A DNA stretch of 64,000 nucleotides, from contig JAYGFA010000064.1 of the NCBI GenBank assembly GCA_046582115.1, forward strand, positions 3,186 to 67,185. The letters are read 5' to 3'. Both the position numbers and the translations under genes were made by a program. Positions 8,703 to 17,941 of this stretch are shown here, in pieces. Within the stretch, counting starts at the first letter, position 1. The number at the start of each line of letters is the position of its first letter. The notes under the pieces are model-generated. The model was not told the origin of the DNA. It ran no database searches and worked only from the letters and a program-made list of their open reading frames with translations. Origin of the DNA: UBA11889 sp046582115. Lineage in GTDB: Bacteria; Pseudomonadota; Gammaproteobacteria; Pseudomonadales; Azotimanducaceae.

Positions 8703-9060
8703 TTTATAAGGTATATATATATTGTTGTTGTTGTTGTTAGTACCGCTGGTGGTTGTGCATAAAGCGTTGGAACGTAGGCGCAGTCCGCCGACAAACGATG
8801 GCGAAAGGTGTGTGTAAGAGCTGTCTTTTGCGTGCGATGAGAGGGGACAAAAATCACCCCCAAAGTTACCCACAGCTTGTTCTCAAACCTTTGCACAAGT
8901 TACTCACACGGATGATAAGAGTTGGTCAAAAAAACATATTCACGGAACTTGTCTAGCCCGTTGATATTCCAAACAAAAATAAAAAAGAATGAATTTTCAC
9001 TATGACTTCGATAGCCATGGGCTTGAGTTAGTCATTAGAATGTGTCGAAAGGCCAAGCAT
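8703..9060. other. Chromosomal replication origin region (oriC)
   Basis: This is the largest gap in the origin cluster, between divergent rpmH and dnaA, the standard oriC site of Pseudomonas-like genomes. It holds an alternating TA run joined to five TTG repeats (8712-8736), a DnaA-box-like TTATGCACA on the minus strand (8762-8754), a cluster of three DnaA-box-like sites (8866-8908) and an A-rich stretch (8971-8992) that could be the unwinding element. GATC sites are nearly absent, so Dam/SeqA control is not suggested. Open frames here match no family. Origin activity is inferred from position and boxes, not shown. Confidence 0.75.
8866..8908 (+). promoter_or_regulatory. DnaA-box cluster
   Basis: Three plus-strand near-consensus DnaA boxes: TTACCCACA (8866-8874), CTTTGCACA (8889-8897) and TTACTCACA (8900-8908). 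Each differs by one base from TTWTNCACA. The last two are separated by only 2 nt. The cluster would seed DnaA assembly and may also autoregulate dnaA. Confidence 0.6.
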
Positions 9061-9100
9061 AAGAAACCATAAATTCGATCGTCGGGGGGGCGAATACAAA

Positions 9101-10417
9101 GTGGGTCCATTGGTTTGGGAGAAGTGCCTGGAGAGGCTACAAGATGAATTTTCCTCCCAACAATTCAATACTTGGATACGACCACTGCAGGCGCGCCTGG
9201 ACGAGTCGTTTTTACGGCTACTTGCGCCGAATCCGTATGTTCGTGATCGGGTGGAAAAACAATTTCTTGCGCGAATTCAAGAGCTTGTAAAGGATCTTAA
9301 TGATCCGGCTAACCCAATCAGTATTGATCTAGGCGTAGGCAGTCGAGATCGGGTGGCGGGCATCCCCGCTCGCACCGAAGCAAGAGACAATCGTACTTCC
9401 GGGGGTCTTATTGGGACATTTCGTTTCGATACGTTTGTCGAAGGCAAATCAAATGAGCTTGCTCGCGCAGCAACAGTTCAGGTATCGAAGAACGCGGGCC
9501 TCTCCTACAACCCATTGCTACTTTACGGGGGCGTTGGATTAGGCAAGACACATCTGATGCATGCGGTGGGCAACGAAATCCTGATGAAGACGCCCCACGC
9601 CAAGGTCGTTTATCTACATTCACAGCGCTTCGTTCAAGACATGGTGAAGGCGCTGCAAACGGCGACGATGCAAGACTTTATGCAACATTATCGGTCGGTC
9701 GATGCGCTCTTGATAGACGACATTCAGTTTTTCGCTAACAAGATGCGATCACAAGAAGAATTCTTCCATGTATTTAACGCGCTATACGAGCGCGGTCACC
9801 AAATGGTTTTCACCTGCGATAGGTATCCGAGCGAAATTAAAGGACTAGAAGACCGTCTGAAGTCAAGATTTGTACATGGACTCACGGTCGAGATTGAGGC
9901 GCCGGACCTAGAAACGCGTGTGGCCATCCTATTGATAAAGGCCGAGGCGGAAGGAATTACGCTAGATTCCGACGTCGCGTTTTACATGGCCGAGAGGGTG
10001 AGAAGCAATGTCCGCGAACTCGAAGGCGCACTGCGCCGTGTTTTGGCAAGCGCGCGTTTCGGTGGTTATCAAATTACCGTCGAGCATGTGCGCAGATCGC
10101 TACGCGACCTTATCGCTATACAAGATCGACGGGTCAGTGTGGATAACATTCAACGAACCGTGGCCGAGTATTACAACCTTAAGCACGCCGATATGTTGAG
10201 TAAGCGACGCAACCGTACCGTGGCGCGGCCACGCCAGATGGCGATGTCGTTAGCCAAGGAGCTTACGCAGCATTCACTACCCGAACTGGGAGATTTCTTT
10301 GGTGGTCGAGACCATACGACGGTCATTCACGCGTGTCGAAAAATCGAAGAGCTGAAAGAAACCAACGCCGATCTCGCGGAAGACTATAGGAACTTATCCA
10401 GGTTACTGCATCGGTAA
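9101..10417 (+). CDS. dnaA: Chromosomal replication initiator DnaA
   Basis: AAA+ initiator that binds DnaA boxes and opens oriC. GTG at 9101 is the start; the product begins with the domain I pattern (WEKCLERLQDEFSSQQFNTW). The 438-residue protein has a short domain II, Walker A GGVGLGKTHLMHA (about residues 145-157), Walker B LLIDDIQFF (about 207) and the domain IV DNA-binding signature GRDHTTVIHACRKI (about 402-415). dnaN follows 14 nt after its stop, so dnaA-dnaN-recF-gyrB is likely a single rightward operon. Confidence 0.97.
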   Translation: MGPLVWEKCLERLQDEFSSQQFNTWIRPLQARLDESFLRLLAPNPYVRDRVEKQFLARIQELVKDLNDPANPISIDLGVGSRDRVAGIPARTEARDNRTSGGLIGTFRFDTFVEGKSNELARAATVQVSKNAGLSYNPLLLYGGVGLGKTHLMHAVGNEILMKTPHAKVVYLHSQRFVQDMVKALQTATMQDFMQHYRSVDALLIDDIQFFANKMRSQEEFFHVFNALYERGHQMVFTCDRYPSEIKGLEDRLKSRFVHGLTVEIEAPDLETRVAILLIKAEAEGITLDSDVAFYMAERVRSNVRELEGALRRVLASARFGGYQITVEHVRRSLRDLIAIQDRRVSVDNIQRTVAEYYNLKHADMLSKRRNRTVARPRQMAMSLAKELTQHSLPELGDFFGGRDHTTVIHACRKIEELKETNADLAEDYRNLSRLLHR

Positions 10418-10431
10418 GGCCCCACTTTGCA

Positions 10432-11535
10432 ATGAAATTCACCACCAATCGAGAAACTTTGCTACGGCCATTGCAGCTAGTAACGGGCGTCGTTGAGCGG
10501 CGACAAACGCTCCCTGTGCTATCGAATCTACTGGTCAAGGTTACGGATGGGGTCGTTTCGATCACCGGGACGGACCTGGAAGTACAGCTGGTAGCTACGG
10601 TTGATGGTATTAACGTTGAGCAGGAGGGGTCCGCGACGATACCGGCACGTAAGCTGGCGGACATTTGGCGATCTTTATCCGAGGGCGCCGAGGTTTCGAT
10701 TGCAATAGAAGGCTCACGAACGATCGTTCGGTCGGGACGAAGCCGGTTTGCTTTGGCAACGCTCCCGGTGGACGAATTCCCCGAAGTGGGGCAGCAAGAT
10801 GCAGACGTTAATATTTCTTTAGCGCTTGGTGACATGAAGAGACTCCTTGATAAGACGAGTTTCGCAATGGCTCAACAAGATGTGCGCTATTTTCTCAACG
10901 GTATGCTGTTGGAAATCACGAGCACGCATGTCAGAGCGGTCGCCACGGACGGGCATCGAATGGCGATGTGTACGATAGGACAAGATTCGGCGGGCGTTGA
11001 GCGCATTCAAGCGATTGTTCCGAGAAAGGGTGTTATAGAGCTTGGTCGATTGCTCAACGACTCGAGCGAAGACGTCGAACTAGCGCTTGGACACAATCAG
11101 CTGACGGTTACTCAGGGCGGATATACGCTTACTACCAAATTGGTTGATGGAAAGTTTCCAGATTACGAAACCGTGATTCCGCGGAAGACGGGGACTACGC
11201 TGGTGGGCGATCGTGAGACCCTGAGGCGGGCGTTCCAGCGCGCTGCGATTCTGTCAAACGAAAAGTACCGCTGCGTTAGGCTTTCGCTTGAAGAGGATCA
11301 AATGAAGATTGAGGCCAGTAATCCGGAGCAAGAAGAGGCAGAAGAGATCGTCGCTATAGAATATGACGGCGACGCAATGGAGATTGGGTTTAACGTTGCG
11401 TACCTTCAGGACGTGTTAGGCGTGCTCGAAACCGACTCAATACGATTGTCGGTAGCAGATGCAAACAGCAGCGCACTAATTGAAGCGCCGGGGGTCGATG
11501 ACTCACTTTATGTCGTAATGCCCATGCGGCTCTAG
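10432..11535 (+). CDS. dnaN: DNA polymerase III sliding clamp (beta subunit)
   Basis: Dimeric ring that tethers polymerases to DNA. The 367-residue product matches the family from MKFTTNRETLLRPLQLVTGVVE to the C-terminal YVVMPMRL, and three clamp repeats of about 120 residues can be traced. The PolB protein in this window ends in QLGLF, the peptide type that docks on this clamp. Spacing to recF is 9 nt. Confidence 0.97.
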   Translation: MKFTTNRETLLRPLQLVTGVVERRQTLPVLSNLLVKVTDGVVSITGTDLEVQLVATVDGINVEQEGSATIPARKLADIWRSLSEGAEVSIAIEGSRTIVRSGRSRFALATLPVDEFPEVGQQDADVNISLALGDMKRLLDKTSFAMAQQDVRYFLNGMLLEITSTHVRAVATDGHRMAMCTIGQDSAGVERIQAIVPRKGVIELGRLLNDSSEDVELALGHNQLTVTQGGYTLTTKLVDGKFPDYETVIPRKTGTTLVGDRETLRRAFQRAAILSNEKYRCVRLSLEEDQMKIEASNPEQEEAEEIVAIEYDGDAMEIGFNVAYLQDVLGVLETDSIRLSVADANSSALIEAPGVDDSLYVVMPMRL

Positions 11536-11544
11536 CGTTTAAAG

Positions 11545-12651
11545 ATGATCCTCGAGAGAATCGAGGCAGAAAACGTCCGAAATATAGCGCACGCGCGGGT
11601 GGACTTATGCCCCGGCCTGAACGTCTTATCGGGCGCGAACGGCGCTGGAAAGACCGCACTACTAGAAGCGGTTCACTTGATAATACGAGGCCGGTCTTTC
11701 CGAACGCGCCCCATCGAGACCATGATACGCAATGGTCAAGACGCACTGACGGTTCGGGCGATCATCCGAGACCGGGTGCGCGGCCAATCCCAAGCTGGAC
11801 TTACGAAGGACCGCAAAAAAAACACTCGGTTGCGTTTAGATGGGGTTGTCGTGACGAATGTGTCAGCGATGGCGGCGCTTTTGCCCATTCAGCTACTACT
11901 CCCTGATCTTGCGGATCTTGTTTTTGGGGCGCCTTCGGTCCGCCGGCAATGGATTGACTGGGGAACGTTTCACGTGAAACATGACTACCTCAGCACGCTG
12001 CGCGCCTATTTACGATCGGTGCGGCAACGCAATGGGGCGCTGAGGGCTGGCGACAGCGAAGCCATTAGATTGTGGGGTGAGCAGGCGGGTGAGCTGGGTG
12101 AGCTCGTTACAGAAGCGCGTCAACAGTACGTGGACACGATAAGTGCGCAACTCGCCGTAACCATGGCGACACTAAGTCCAGAACTAAAAATAGCGTTGCA
12201 CCACGATCCCGGTTGGCGGGGTGAATCTTTAGCAAAAGAACTGGGACTTCACACTCCGCGGGATGTAAAATTAGGGTCTACCCAGGCGGGTCCCCATAGG
12301 GGGGATCTCCGGATAGAAATCGTCCCAAAATCGAAACAAACGACAAGCCAGGCAGCCGCGCAAGTATTATCCCGAGGACAGGGCAAAGTAGTGGCCAGCG
12401 CCATGAAGTTGGTGCAAGCACAACACCTGTTGTCGGAGATGGACAAGCCGTCGCTATTTCTTATCGACGATGCCGGGGCGGAATTGGATGAAGAGCACCG
12501 GGGTCGATTTTTTGGGGTGTTGAGGGACCTCAATTATCAGATTTTGGCAACGACCACCGATTCGGGTTGGCTTACAAGGGGATATCCAGCCAACCGCACG
12601 GCGTTGTTTCACGTGGAACAAGGCCATATCGAGCCCATTGATCGAAATTAA
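11545..12651 (+). CDS. recF: DNA recombination and repair protein RecF
   Basis: SMC-like ATPase that helps load RecA at single-strand gaps with RecOR. The 368-residue product has Walker A GANGAGKTALLEA (about residues 30-42), ABC signature LSRGQGK (about 275) and Walker B LFLIDDAGAELD (about 303). The gene carries two near-perfect parS palindromes (11966-11981 and 12605-12620). Both are read through as codons: the first encodes part of the WGTFHVKHDY stretch, the second LFHVEQGH near the C-terminus. It sits 15 nt before gyrB. Confidence 0.95.
   Translation: MILERIEAENVRNIAHARVDLCPGLNVLSGANGAGKTALLEAVHLIIRGRSFRTRPIETMIRNGQDALTVRAIIRDRVRGQSQAGLTKDRKKNTRLRLDGVVVTNVSAMAALLPIQLLLPDLADLVFGAPSVRRQWIDWGTFHVKHDYLSTLRAYLRSVRQRNGALRAGDSEAIRLWGEQAGELGELVTEARQQYVDTISAQLAVTMATLSPELKIALHHDPGWRGESLAKELGLHTPRDVKLGSTQAGPHRGDLRIEIVPKSKQTTSQAAAQVLSRGQGKVVASAMKLVQAQHLLSEMDKPSLFLIDDAGAELDEEHRGRFFGVLRDLNYQILATTTDSGWLTRGYPANRTALFHVEQGHIEPIDRN
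11966..11981. promoter_or_regulatory. parS centromere-like site 1
   Basis: CGTTTCACGTGAAACA contains the perfect 14-bp palindrome GTTTCACGTGAAAC (11967-11980), the core of the bacterial ParB site; only the first flanking base differs from TGTTTCACGTGAAACA. It lies within recF, about 3 kb from oriC. Confidence 0.85.
12605..12620. promoter_or_regulatory. parS centromere-like site 2
   Basis: TGTTTCACGTGGAACA differs from TGTTTCACGTGAAACA at one base, giving a hybrid of the GTTTCAC and GTTCCAC half sites. It lies near the recF 3' end, 639 bp from site 1, and should be a second ParB loading point. Confidence 0.75.
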
Positions 12652-12666
12652 AGGCAATACATAAAC

Positions 12667-15072
12667 ATGGCAGAAGATACCTACGATGCCGAAAGCATTA
12701 AGGTGCTCAAAGGCTTGGATGCAGTACGAAAGCGTCCGGGGATGTACATCGGCGACACGGAAGATGGCACCGGACTGCATCATATGGTGCAAGAGCTGGT
12801 GGACAATGCGATTGATGAGGCGTTAGCGGGTTTTTGTGACGCGGTGGATGTGACGATACATGTCGGTAACGCCGTTTCCGTGAAAGACAATGGGCGGGGC
12901 ATCCCGGTTGATATTCATGCTGAAGAAGGTATTTCCGCCGCAGAAGTGATCATGACCACGCTCCACGCAGGCGGCAAATTTGATGATAACAGCTATAAAG
13001 TATCTGGCGGTCTACACGGTGTGGGGGTATCGGTTGTTAATGCGCTTTCCGATCTCTTTCGCCTAACGGTTCGCCGTGACGGGCAGGTATTTGAACAGGT
13101 GTATCGCGACGGTGTGCCTGAGGCGCCCGTCGCAGCCATAGGCGACAGTGGGGAAACCGGGACCGAGTGCTATTTCGAGCCATCTCCTGCAACGTTTACC
13201 AATATCGACTTCAATTACGATGTGTTATCGCGGCGCCTACGAGAGCTCGCGTTTTTAAACTCGGGCGTACTGATCAGGGTAAAGGATGAACGTAGCGGCA
13301 AGAGCGACGAATTCAGGTACGGGGGAGGTCTGCGAGCGTTCGTGGAGTTTCTTAACCTAAACAAACAGCCCCTGAACGATGTTTTCCACTGTGATTCAAC
13401 GCGTGACGATGGTGTCACCGTTGAAGTTGCCATGCAATGGAATGACGGATACCAGGAGCAAGTCTACGCATACACAAATAATATTCCGCAGGGCGACGGT
13501 GGAGCCCACCTGGCTGGATTTCGCTCAGCCCTTACGCGAACCTTAAATTCATACATTGAACGCGAGGGGCTGTCCAAGAAGGCCGACGTTCAGACTACGG
13601 GCGACGACGCCCGGGAAGGACTAACAGCGGTGGTGTCGGTGAAACTCTCGGATCCAAAGTTTTCTTCGCAGACTAAGGATAAGTTGGTATCCAGCGAAGT
13701 AAAAACGGCTGTGGAACAGGAGCTAGGTAGGTTTTTTAGCGCGTATCTACACGAGCATCCTAAAGACGCTAAAATTTTGGTGTCGAAGATGATCGATGCG
13801 GCTAGGGCGCGTGAGGCGGCGAGGAAAGCGAGGGAATTGACCCGTCGGAAGGGAGCCCTGGACTTCGCGGGGTTACCAGGAAAGCTCGCTGACTGCCATG
13901 AAAAAGACCCGGCACTATCCGAAATTTTCCTCGTCGAGGGGGATTCTGCGGGAGGATCCGCAAAAAGCGGTCGCGATCGCCAAACGCAGGCGATTTTGCC
14001 ATTGCGAGGGAAGATTCTTAACGTGGAAAAAGCACGCTGGGATAAAATGCTCTCGCACGCAGAAATTGGTGCGTTAGTAACAGCGCTGGGTTGTGGGATC
14101 GGGCGAGGGGAGTTCGATATATCTAAGTTGCGATACCACCGCGTGATCATTATGACCGATGCGGATATCGATGGATCGCACATTAGAACCTTGTTGCTTA
14201 CGTTTTTCTTCCGTCAAATGCGGGAGTTGATTGATCATGGGCACGTTCTAATCGCGCAGCCACCGCTGTTTAAAGTGAAGAAGGGACGACAGGAACGGTA
14301 CGTCAAAGATGAGTTAGAGCTGGACGAGCATTTTCTAAAAGTCGCGCTGGATGGTACGGCGCTGTATGTCAACGCCAAGGCTCCAGCCATGCAGGCAGAG
14401 GTCCTGGATTCCATGGCACGACGTTATTTGGAGATGTTGAACCGTTTGCGAGCAATAAACAGGTCATATCCCGTGTCGGTGACAGAGGTATTAACGCGGG
14501 TTGCGACGGTCGATAACGTTATGCTGGGGGACGAGGCTGCGATGAGCGCCTGGTGCGTGACACTGGAAAAGGCGATCGCGCGGGACGATACAGAAACTCA
14601 GGTGGCTACGACGTACGACACCAACCGCGGGACCTATTGCGTGCACATCACGCAAATCCAAAACACTGTGGAGCAAACCACAGTACTTGACGCTGGATTT
14701 TTCTACTCTGCCGATTACGCGCGCATACGCGCCGTGGCGATAGATTTAGAAGGGTTGCTGCAAGAAGGGGCGTACATTGAACGCGGCGAGCGAACCCAAG
14801 AGATAGAGAATTTTAGCGGGGGTCTAGAGTGGATTCTTTCTGAAGCTAGACGCGGTACCCATATACAACGATATAAGGGTCTTGGGGAAATGAATCCGGA
14901 TCAACTCGCCGACACGACCATGGATCCGGGAACGAGAAGCATGTTGCGGGTGACGGTACAGGATGCGATCGCCGCGGACCATATTTTCACGACATTGATG
15001 GGTAACCAGGTCGAACCACGACGGGAATTTATTGAGACCAATGCGTTGTCTGTTGTTAACTTGGACGTTTAG
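12667..15072 (+). CDS. gyrB: DNA gyrase subunit B
   Basis: ATPase subunit of type II topoisomerase that introduces negative supercoils with GyrA. The 801-residue length matches long gammaproteobacterial GyrB. Visible are the GHKL ATP-site motifs DNAIDEALAG (about residue 46) and GLHGVGVSVVNALS (about 117), the TOPRIM motif EGDSAGGSAKSGRDR (about 424), the DADIDGSHIRTL Mg-binding strand (about 499) and the C-terminal QRYKGLGEMNP. Its stop overlaps the plsC stop on the other strand by 4 bp, and no terminator hairpin is seen. Confidence 0.97.
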   Translation: MAEDTYDAESIKVLKGLDAVRKRPGMYIGDTEDGTGLHHMVQELVDNAIDEALAGFCDAVDVTIHVGNAVSVKDNGRGIPVDIHAEEGISAAEVIMTTLHAGGKFDDNSYKVSGGLHGVGVSVVNALSDLFRLTVRRDGQVFEQVYRDGVPEAPVAAIGDSGETGTECYFEPSPATFTNIDFNYDVLSRRLRELAFLNSGVLIRVKDERSGKSDEFRYGGGLRAFVEFLNLNKQPLNDVFHCDSTRDDGVTVEVAMQWNDGYQEQVYAYTNNIPQGDGGAHLAGFRSALTRTLNSYIEREGLSKKADVQTTGDDAREGLTAVVSVKLSDPKFSSQTKDKLVSSEVKTAVEQELGRFFSAYLHEHPKDAKILVSKMIDAARAREAARKARELTRRKGALDFAGLPGKLADCHEKDPALSEIFLVEGDSAGGSAKSGRDRQTQAILPLRGKILNVEKARWDKMLSHAEIGALVTALGCGIGRGEFDISKLRYHRVIIMTDADIDGSHIRTLLLTFFFRQMRELIDHGHVLIAQPPLFKVKKGRQERYVKDELELDEHFLKVALDGTALYVNAKAPAMQAEVLDSMARRYLEMLNRLRAINRSYPVSVTEVLTRVATVDNVMLGDEAAMSAWCVTLEKAIARDDTETQVATTYDTNRGTYCVHITQIQNTVEQTTVLDAGFFYSADYARIRAVAIDLEGLLQEGAYIERGERTQEIENFSGGLEWILSEARRGTHIQRYKGLGEMNPDQLADTTMDPGTRSMLRVTVQDAIAADHIFTTLMGNQVEPRREFIETNALSVVNLDV

Positions 15073-15791
15073 ACGTCGAGACCAAGCATCGTTCGTTCTA
15101 GCCACTTCTCCGCTAACTCATTGATTTCTTTAGATTTTTTATTGTTACTCACAATGGGGGCGCTGATCCGTACTTGAATCGTCCCGGCGTGTTTCTTAAA
15201 AGAATGAGCAGGCCAAAAACGCCCTGCGTTATGGGCGACTACGATCACTGGTTTCCCGCTTGCGACAGCTAGGGCCGCACCGCCGCGCCCCATTGGAGCT
15301 TTGGTGCCTACGGCCAGTCTAGTGCCTTCGGGGAATAGCGTTACCCAAGTGCCCTCGTCGAGGCGGGCGCGCCCTTGTTCAATTAGTTGCCGTAAAGCAC
15401 CAAGACGGCGGTTTCGATCGATGGCGATGGGACGTAATAGTGCTAATGCCCATCCGAAAAAGGGAATCCAGAGCAATTCTTTTTTGATGAGCGTTGTTTG
15501 GGGGCTGACTAAAGTTTGAATAAAAAGTGTCTCCCAGGTGCTCTGATGTTTTACGAGCAACACGCAGGGCCCATGTCGCAGATGCTCCTCTCCAGTGATC
15601 GCGTGGTCGATTTTGCAGGTAACGCGGAGCCACCAAAGCGAGAATTTCGTCCAGTAGCCTATTATGAATCGATAACGGCTTCTAAACGGAAGGGCCCAAC
15701 CGACCAAAACAGACAACGTGCCCCATACGACGGTTACAGGGACATAGCCGCAGTAGAATAGGAATGAGCGTAGAGAAATCAGGGCGTGCAC
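15069..15791 (-). CDS. 1-acyl-sn-glycerol-3-phosphate acyltransferase (PlsC family)
   Basis: Membrane-bound acyltransferase of phospholipid synthesis, 240 residues. A hydrophobic N-terminal helix is followed by the catalytic block KHQSTWE, an HX4E form of the HX4D motif that, from memory, is common in proteobacterial relatives. The second block FPEGTR and later GKPVIVVAHNAGRFW are also present. The start is GTG at 15791 with no clear ribosome-binding site. Its position after gyrB matches the lptA/plsC gene of Pseudomonas. Which acyl donor and position it uses cannot be told. Confidence 0.85.
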   Translation of the reverse strand: MHALISLRSFLFYCGYVPVTVVWGTLSVLVGWALPFRSRYRFIIGYWTKFSLWWLRVTCKIDHAITGEEHLRHGPCVLLVKHQSTWETLFIQTLVSPQTTLIKKELLWIPFFGWALALLRPIAIDRNRRLGALRQLIEQGRARLDEGTWVTLFPEGTRLAVGTKAPMGRGGAALAVASGKPVIVVAHNAGRFWPAHSFKKHAGTIQVRISAPIVSNNKKSKEINELAEKWLERTMLGLDV

Positions 15792-15961
15792 CTAATAGAT
15801 GCTTCAATGCGCGTAGCTCGTTTCGTTGCAGGTATAAATCGGATCGCCACCATAATTTCCAAGGAATGCGGGTAGTTCGCAATTTAAGGGATGACTCGAT
15901 TTCGGTCAAAGTATTGCTGATGCTCTGACAGGGAAATGCGCCACCGAACCACGAATGCTAT

Positions 15962-16532
15962 ATGAATAGGCCTATGCCAGCCGCCTCTACGTCGAGTACC
16001 ACGATACACAGCGGGGTGTTCCTACGCACGAACCTGGAGCACTCTTTGAGCGGCTGACATTAGAAAGCATGCATGCCTTAGTTGGGCGACTGGCTTGAAT
16101 ATGCGCGAGAGCATGCCGTGTGCATCTTTTGGTTTTGACCCGATAGCGCTTGCCGAGGTCGTCGATATAGAACGGTCGGGGTGGATTCAGGACAGCGGCC
16201 TTATCCGTCACCGGGGCAAACTCAATGCGATGGTGGCTAACGCGTGGCTATTTATTGAGATGACGGACCCGACGCAGTTTTTATGGTCCTTTGTTGAAAA
16301 CGCACCGAAGAGAAATAGCTAGCAAAAACGGTCGGAATTACCAAAAATATCGGATCAGTCGATGAAAATGTCGAAAGCCCTCAAAAAAATCGACCTTGCC
16401 TTTGTTGGCTCGACGATTTGATACGCCTTCATGCAAAGTGTTGGCATGGTGAAGGACCATCTCGTTTCGTGCTTTCGCCAAGCAGAAATCAACTCCGCCA
16501 GTAATCCGGTGTCAACAGAACGAGAAGGGTGA
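15962..16532 (+). pseudogene. tag: Degraded DNA-3-methyladenine glycosylase I
   Basis: Tag removes 3-methyladenine from DNA. Homology is spread over all three frames: LYVEYHDTQRGVPTH and ALFERLTLESMHA in the first part, then FGFDPIALAEV and GLIRHRGKLNAMVANAW, FLWSFVENAP, and finally MSKALKKIDLAFVGSTI and YAFMQSVGMVKDHLVSCF. Defects are an in-frame TAG (15967), a TGA just after LVGRLA (about 16095), at least one frameshift before FGFDP, and stops at 16320 and 16419. The zinc-ligand His and Cys of the ends are still readable. The 3' end overlaps trkH on the other strand. In Pseudomonas tag lies in the same neighbourhood, so this is a decayed ancestral gene. Nothing recognisable lies in 15792-15961. 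Confidence 0.88.
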
Positions 16533-17940
16533 ATATTTCGAGTCGGCCAAGAAGCATTGCGATAATGAGAATCCACTTGCCCGATGTCGGAAGCGCTTGA
16601 TAGCCATGTGCCACGTCACCCAGTCCGGGGCCGAGGTTGTTTAGACATGCACCGATTGCTGAAAAGGCGCTGACGAAATCCAAGTCAGATAGTGCGAGTA
16701 GCGCGCACAACAATCCCAAGAAGAACATCAAATAAACAGCAAAAAATCCCCAGACGGCGTCAACAACGCGATCCGCAACTATCTGATGTCCCATTTTGAT
16801 GTGGAATATGCCGTTCGGATGCACCAGCCGACGCATTTCTCTGAGTCCCTGTCTGAATATCAAGAGGACGCGGTATATTTTTATGCCGCCCGCGGTGGAC
16901 CCGGCGCACCCCCCGGCAAAAGCGGCGAACAACAAAAGAAAAGGAACGACGGATGGCCAGGCGCTGAAATTCGCGGTCGTGTAACCTGTAGTCGTTGCGA
17001 TAGAAACCGCTTGGAATAGAGCGTCACGTATCGGTCTTGCGGTAGCTTCAGGATGCGCGTCAAGTATCCACGCGACGCCAATCGCCAACACAACCAGTAT
17101 GGCGAGATAAAGTCGAACCTCGATGTCGCGTATATAGGGCGTAAGACGCCGTTGCTGGAGAACGCCGAAGTGGAGCGTAAAGTTGATGCCAGCGAGCACC
17201 ATGAAAACGATGGCAACGCCTTCGATAGCGGGGTTATCAAAAAAGCCGAGGCTTGCGTCGTGCGTCGAGAAACCGCCGATTGCAACAGTCGAAAAGGCGT
17301 GACAAATGGCGTCGAATAAGTCCATGCCGGCAACGCGGTAAGAAACGGCACACGCCAAAGTGATACCGAGGTAAAGGTACCAAAGCGACTTGGCCGTTTC
17401 GGTGATCCGTGGTTTCAGTTTGGTGTCTTTAACGGGGCCGGGTGTTTCTGCTCGATAAAGTTGCATACCGCCGACGCCGAGCATGGGGAGGATTGCCACA
17501 GCGAGAACGATAATGCCCATCCCGCCGAGCCACTGAAGCTGCGCTCGATAAAAGAGAACCGAACGGGGCAGCTCATCGAGCCCTGTTAAGATCGTCGCAC
17601 CGGTCGTTGTTAGACCGGAAAACGACTCGAAAGCGGCATCGGTAAAATGCTCGGTAACACTAGATCCGAGCAGTGGTGAAAGGGGAAGTGCACCAAATAA
17701 ACCGAGGCCAAGGTAGAAAAGCACGGTCACCAAGAAGCCTTCGCGGTTGCGTAGTTCGACGGCGTCACGCTTCAACTTCCAGAGCACAAACCCAATGCCC
17801 AGTGTGATAGCAAATGCTATTGTGAACGTGCTAATCGTGTCTTCTACGTAAACTACCGCAACGAGAATTGGCGTGAGCAGCGTCAGACTGAAGAGCATCA
17901 ATAGCGTGCCCGTGACACCAAGAATGACGTTTAGGTGCAT
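16489..17940 (-). CDS. trkH: Trk potassium uptake channel subunit TrkH
   Basis: Inner-membrane K+ channel-like subunit of the SKT superfamily, 483 residues. The four pore-loop filters are visible: GLTTTGATIL, TVAIGGFSTHDAS, IATTTGYTTANF and ACLNNLGPGLG. ATG at 17940 is chosen because it begins 1 nt after the trkA stop and gives MHLNVILGVTG, a normal first helix; an upstream GTG would add 15 residues inside trkA. It is co-transcribed with its regulatory subunit trkA. Confidence 0.95.
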   Translation of the reverse strand: MHLNVILGVTGTLLMLFSLTLLTPILVAVVYVEDTISTFTIAFAITLGIGFVLWKLKRDAVELRNREGFLVTVLFYLGLGLFGALPLSPLLGSSVTEHFTDAAFESFSGLTTTGATILTGLDELPRSVLFYRAQLQWLGGMGIIVLAVAILPMLGVGGMQLYRAETPGPVKDTKLKPRITETAKSLWYLYLGITLACAVSYRVAGMDLFDAICHAFSTVAIGGFSTHDASLGFFDNPAIEGVAIVFMVLAGINFTLHFGVLQQRRLTPYIRDIEVRLYLAILVVLAIGVAWILDAHPEATARPIRDALFQAVSIATTTGYTTANFSAWPSVVPFLLLFAAFAGGCAGSTAGGIKIYRVLLIFRQGLREMRRLVHPNGIFHIKMGHQIVADRVVDAVWGFFAVYLMFFLGLLCALLALSDLDFVSAFSAIGACLNNLGPGLGDVAHGYQALPTSGKWILIIAMLLGRLEIFTLLVLLTPDYWRS

Positions 17941-17941
17941 A

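Noticed and set aside
15682..15909. Minus-strand open frame upstream of and overlapping plsC
   Set aside because: It runs antisense-frame through plsC with no family likeness; I could not link it to glyS, glyQ or gmhB.
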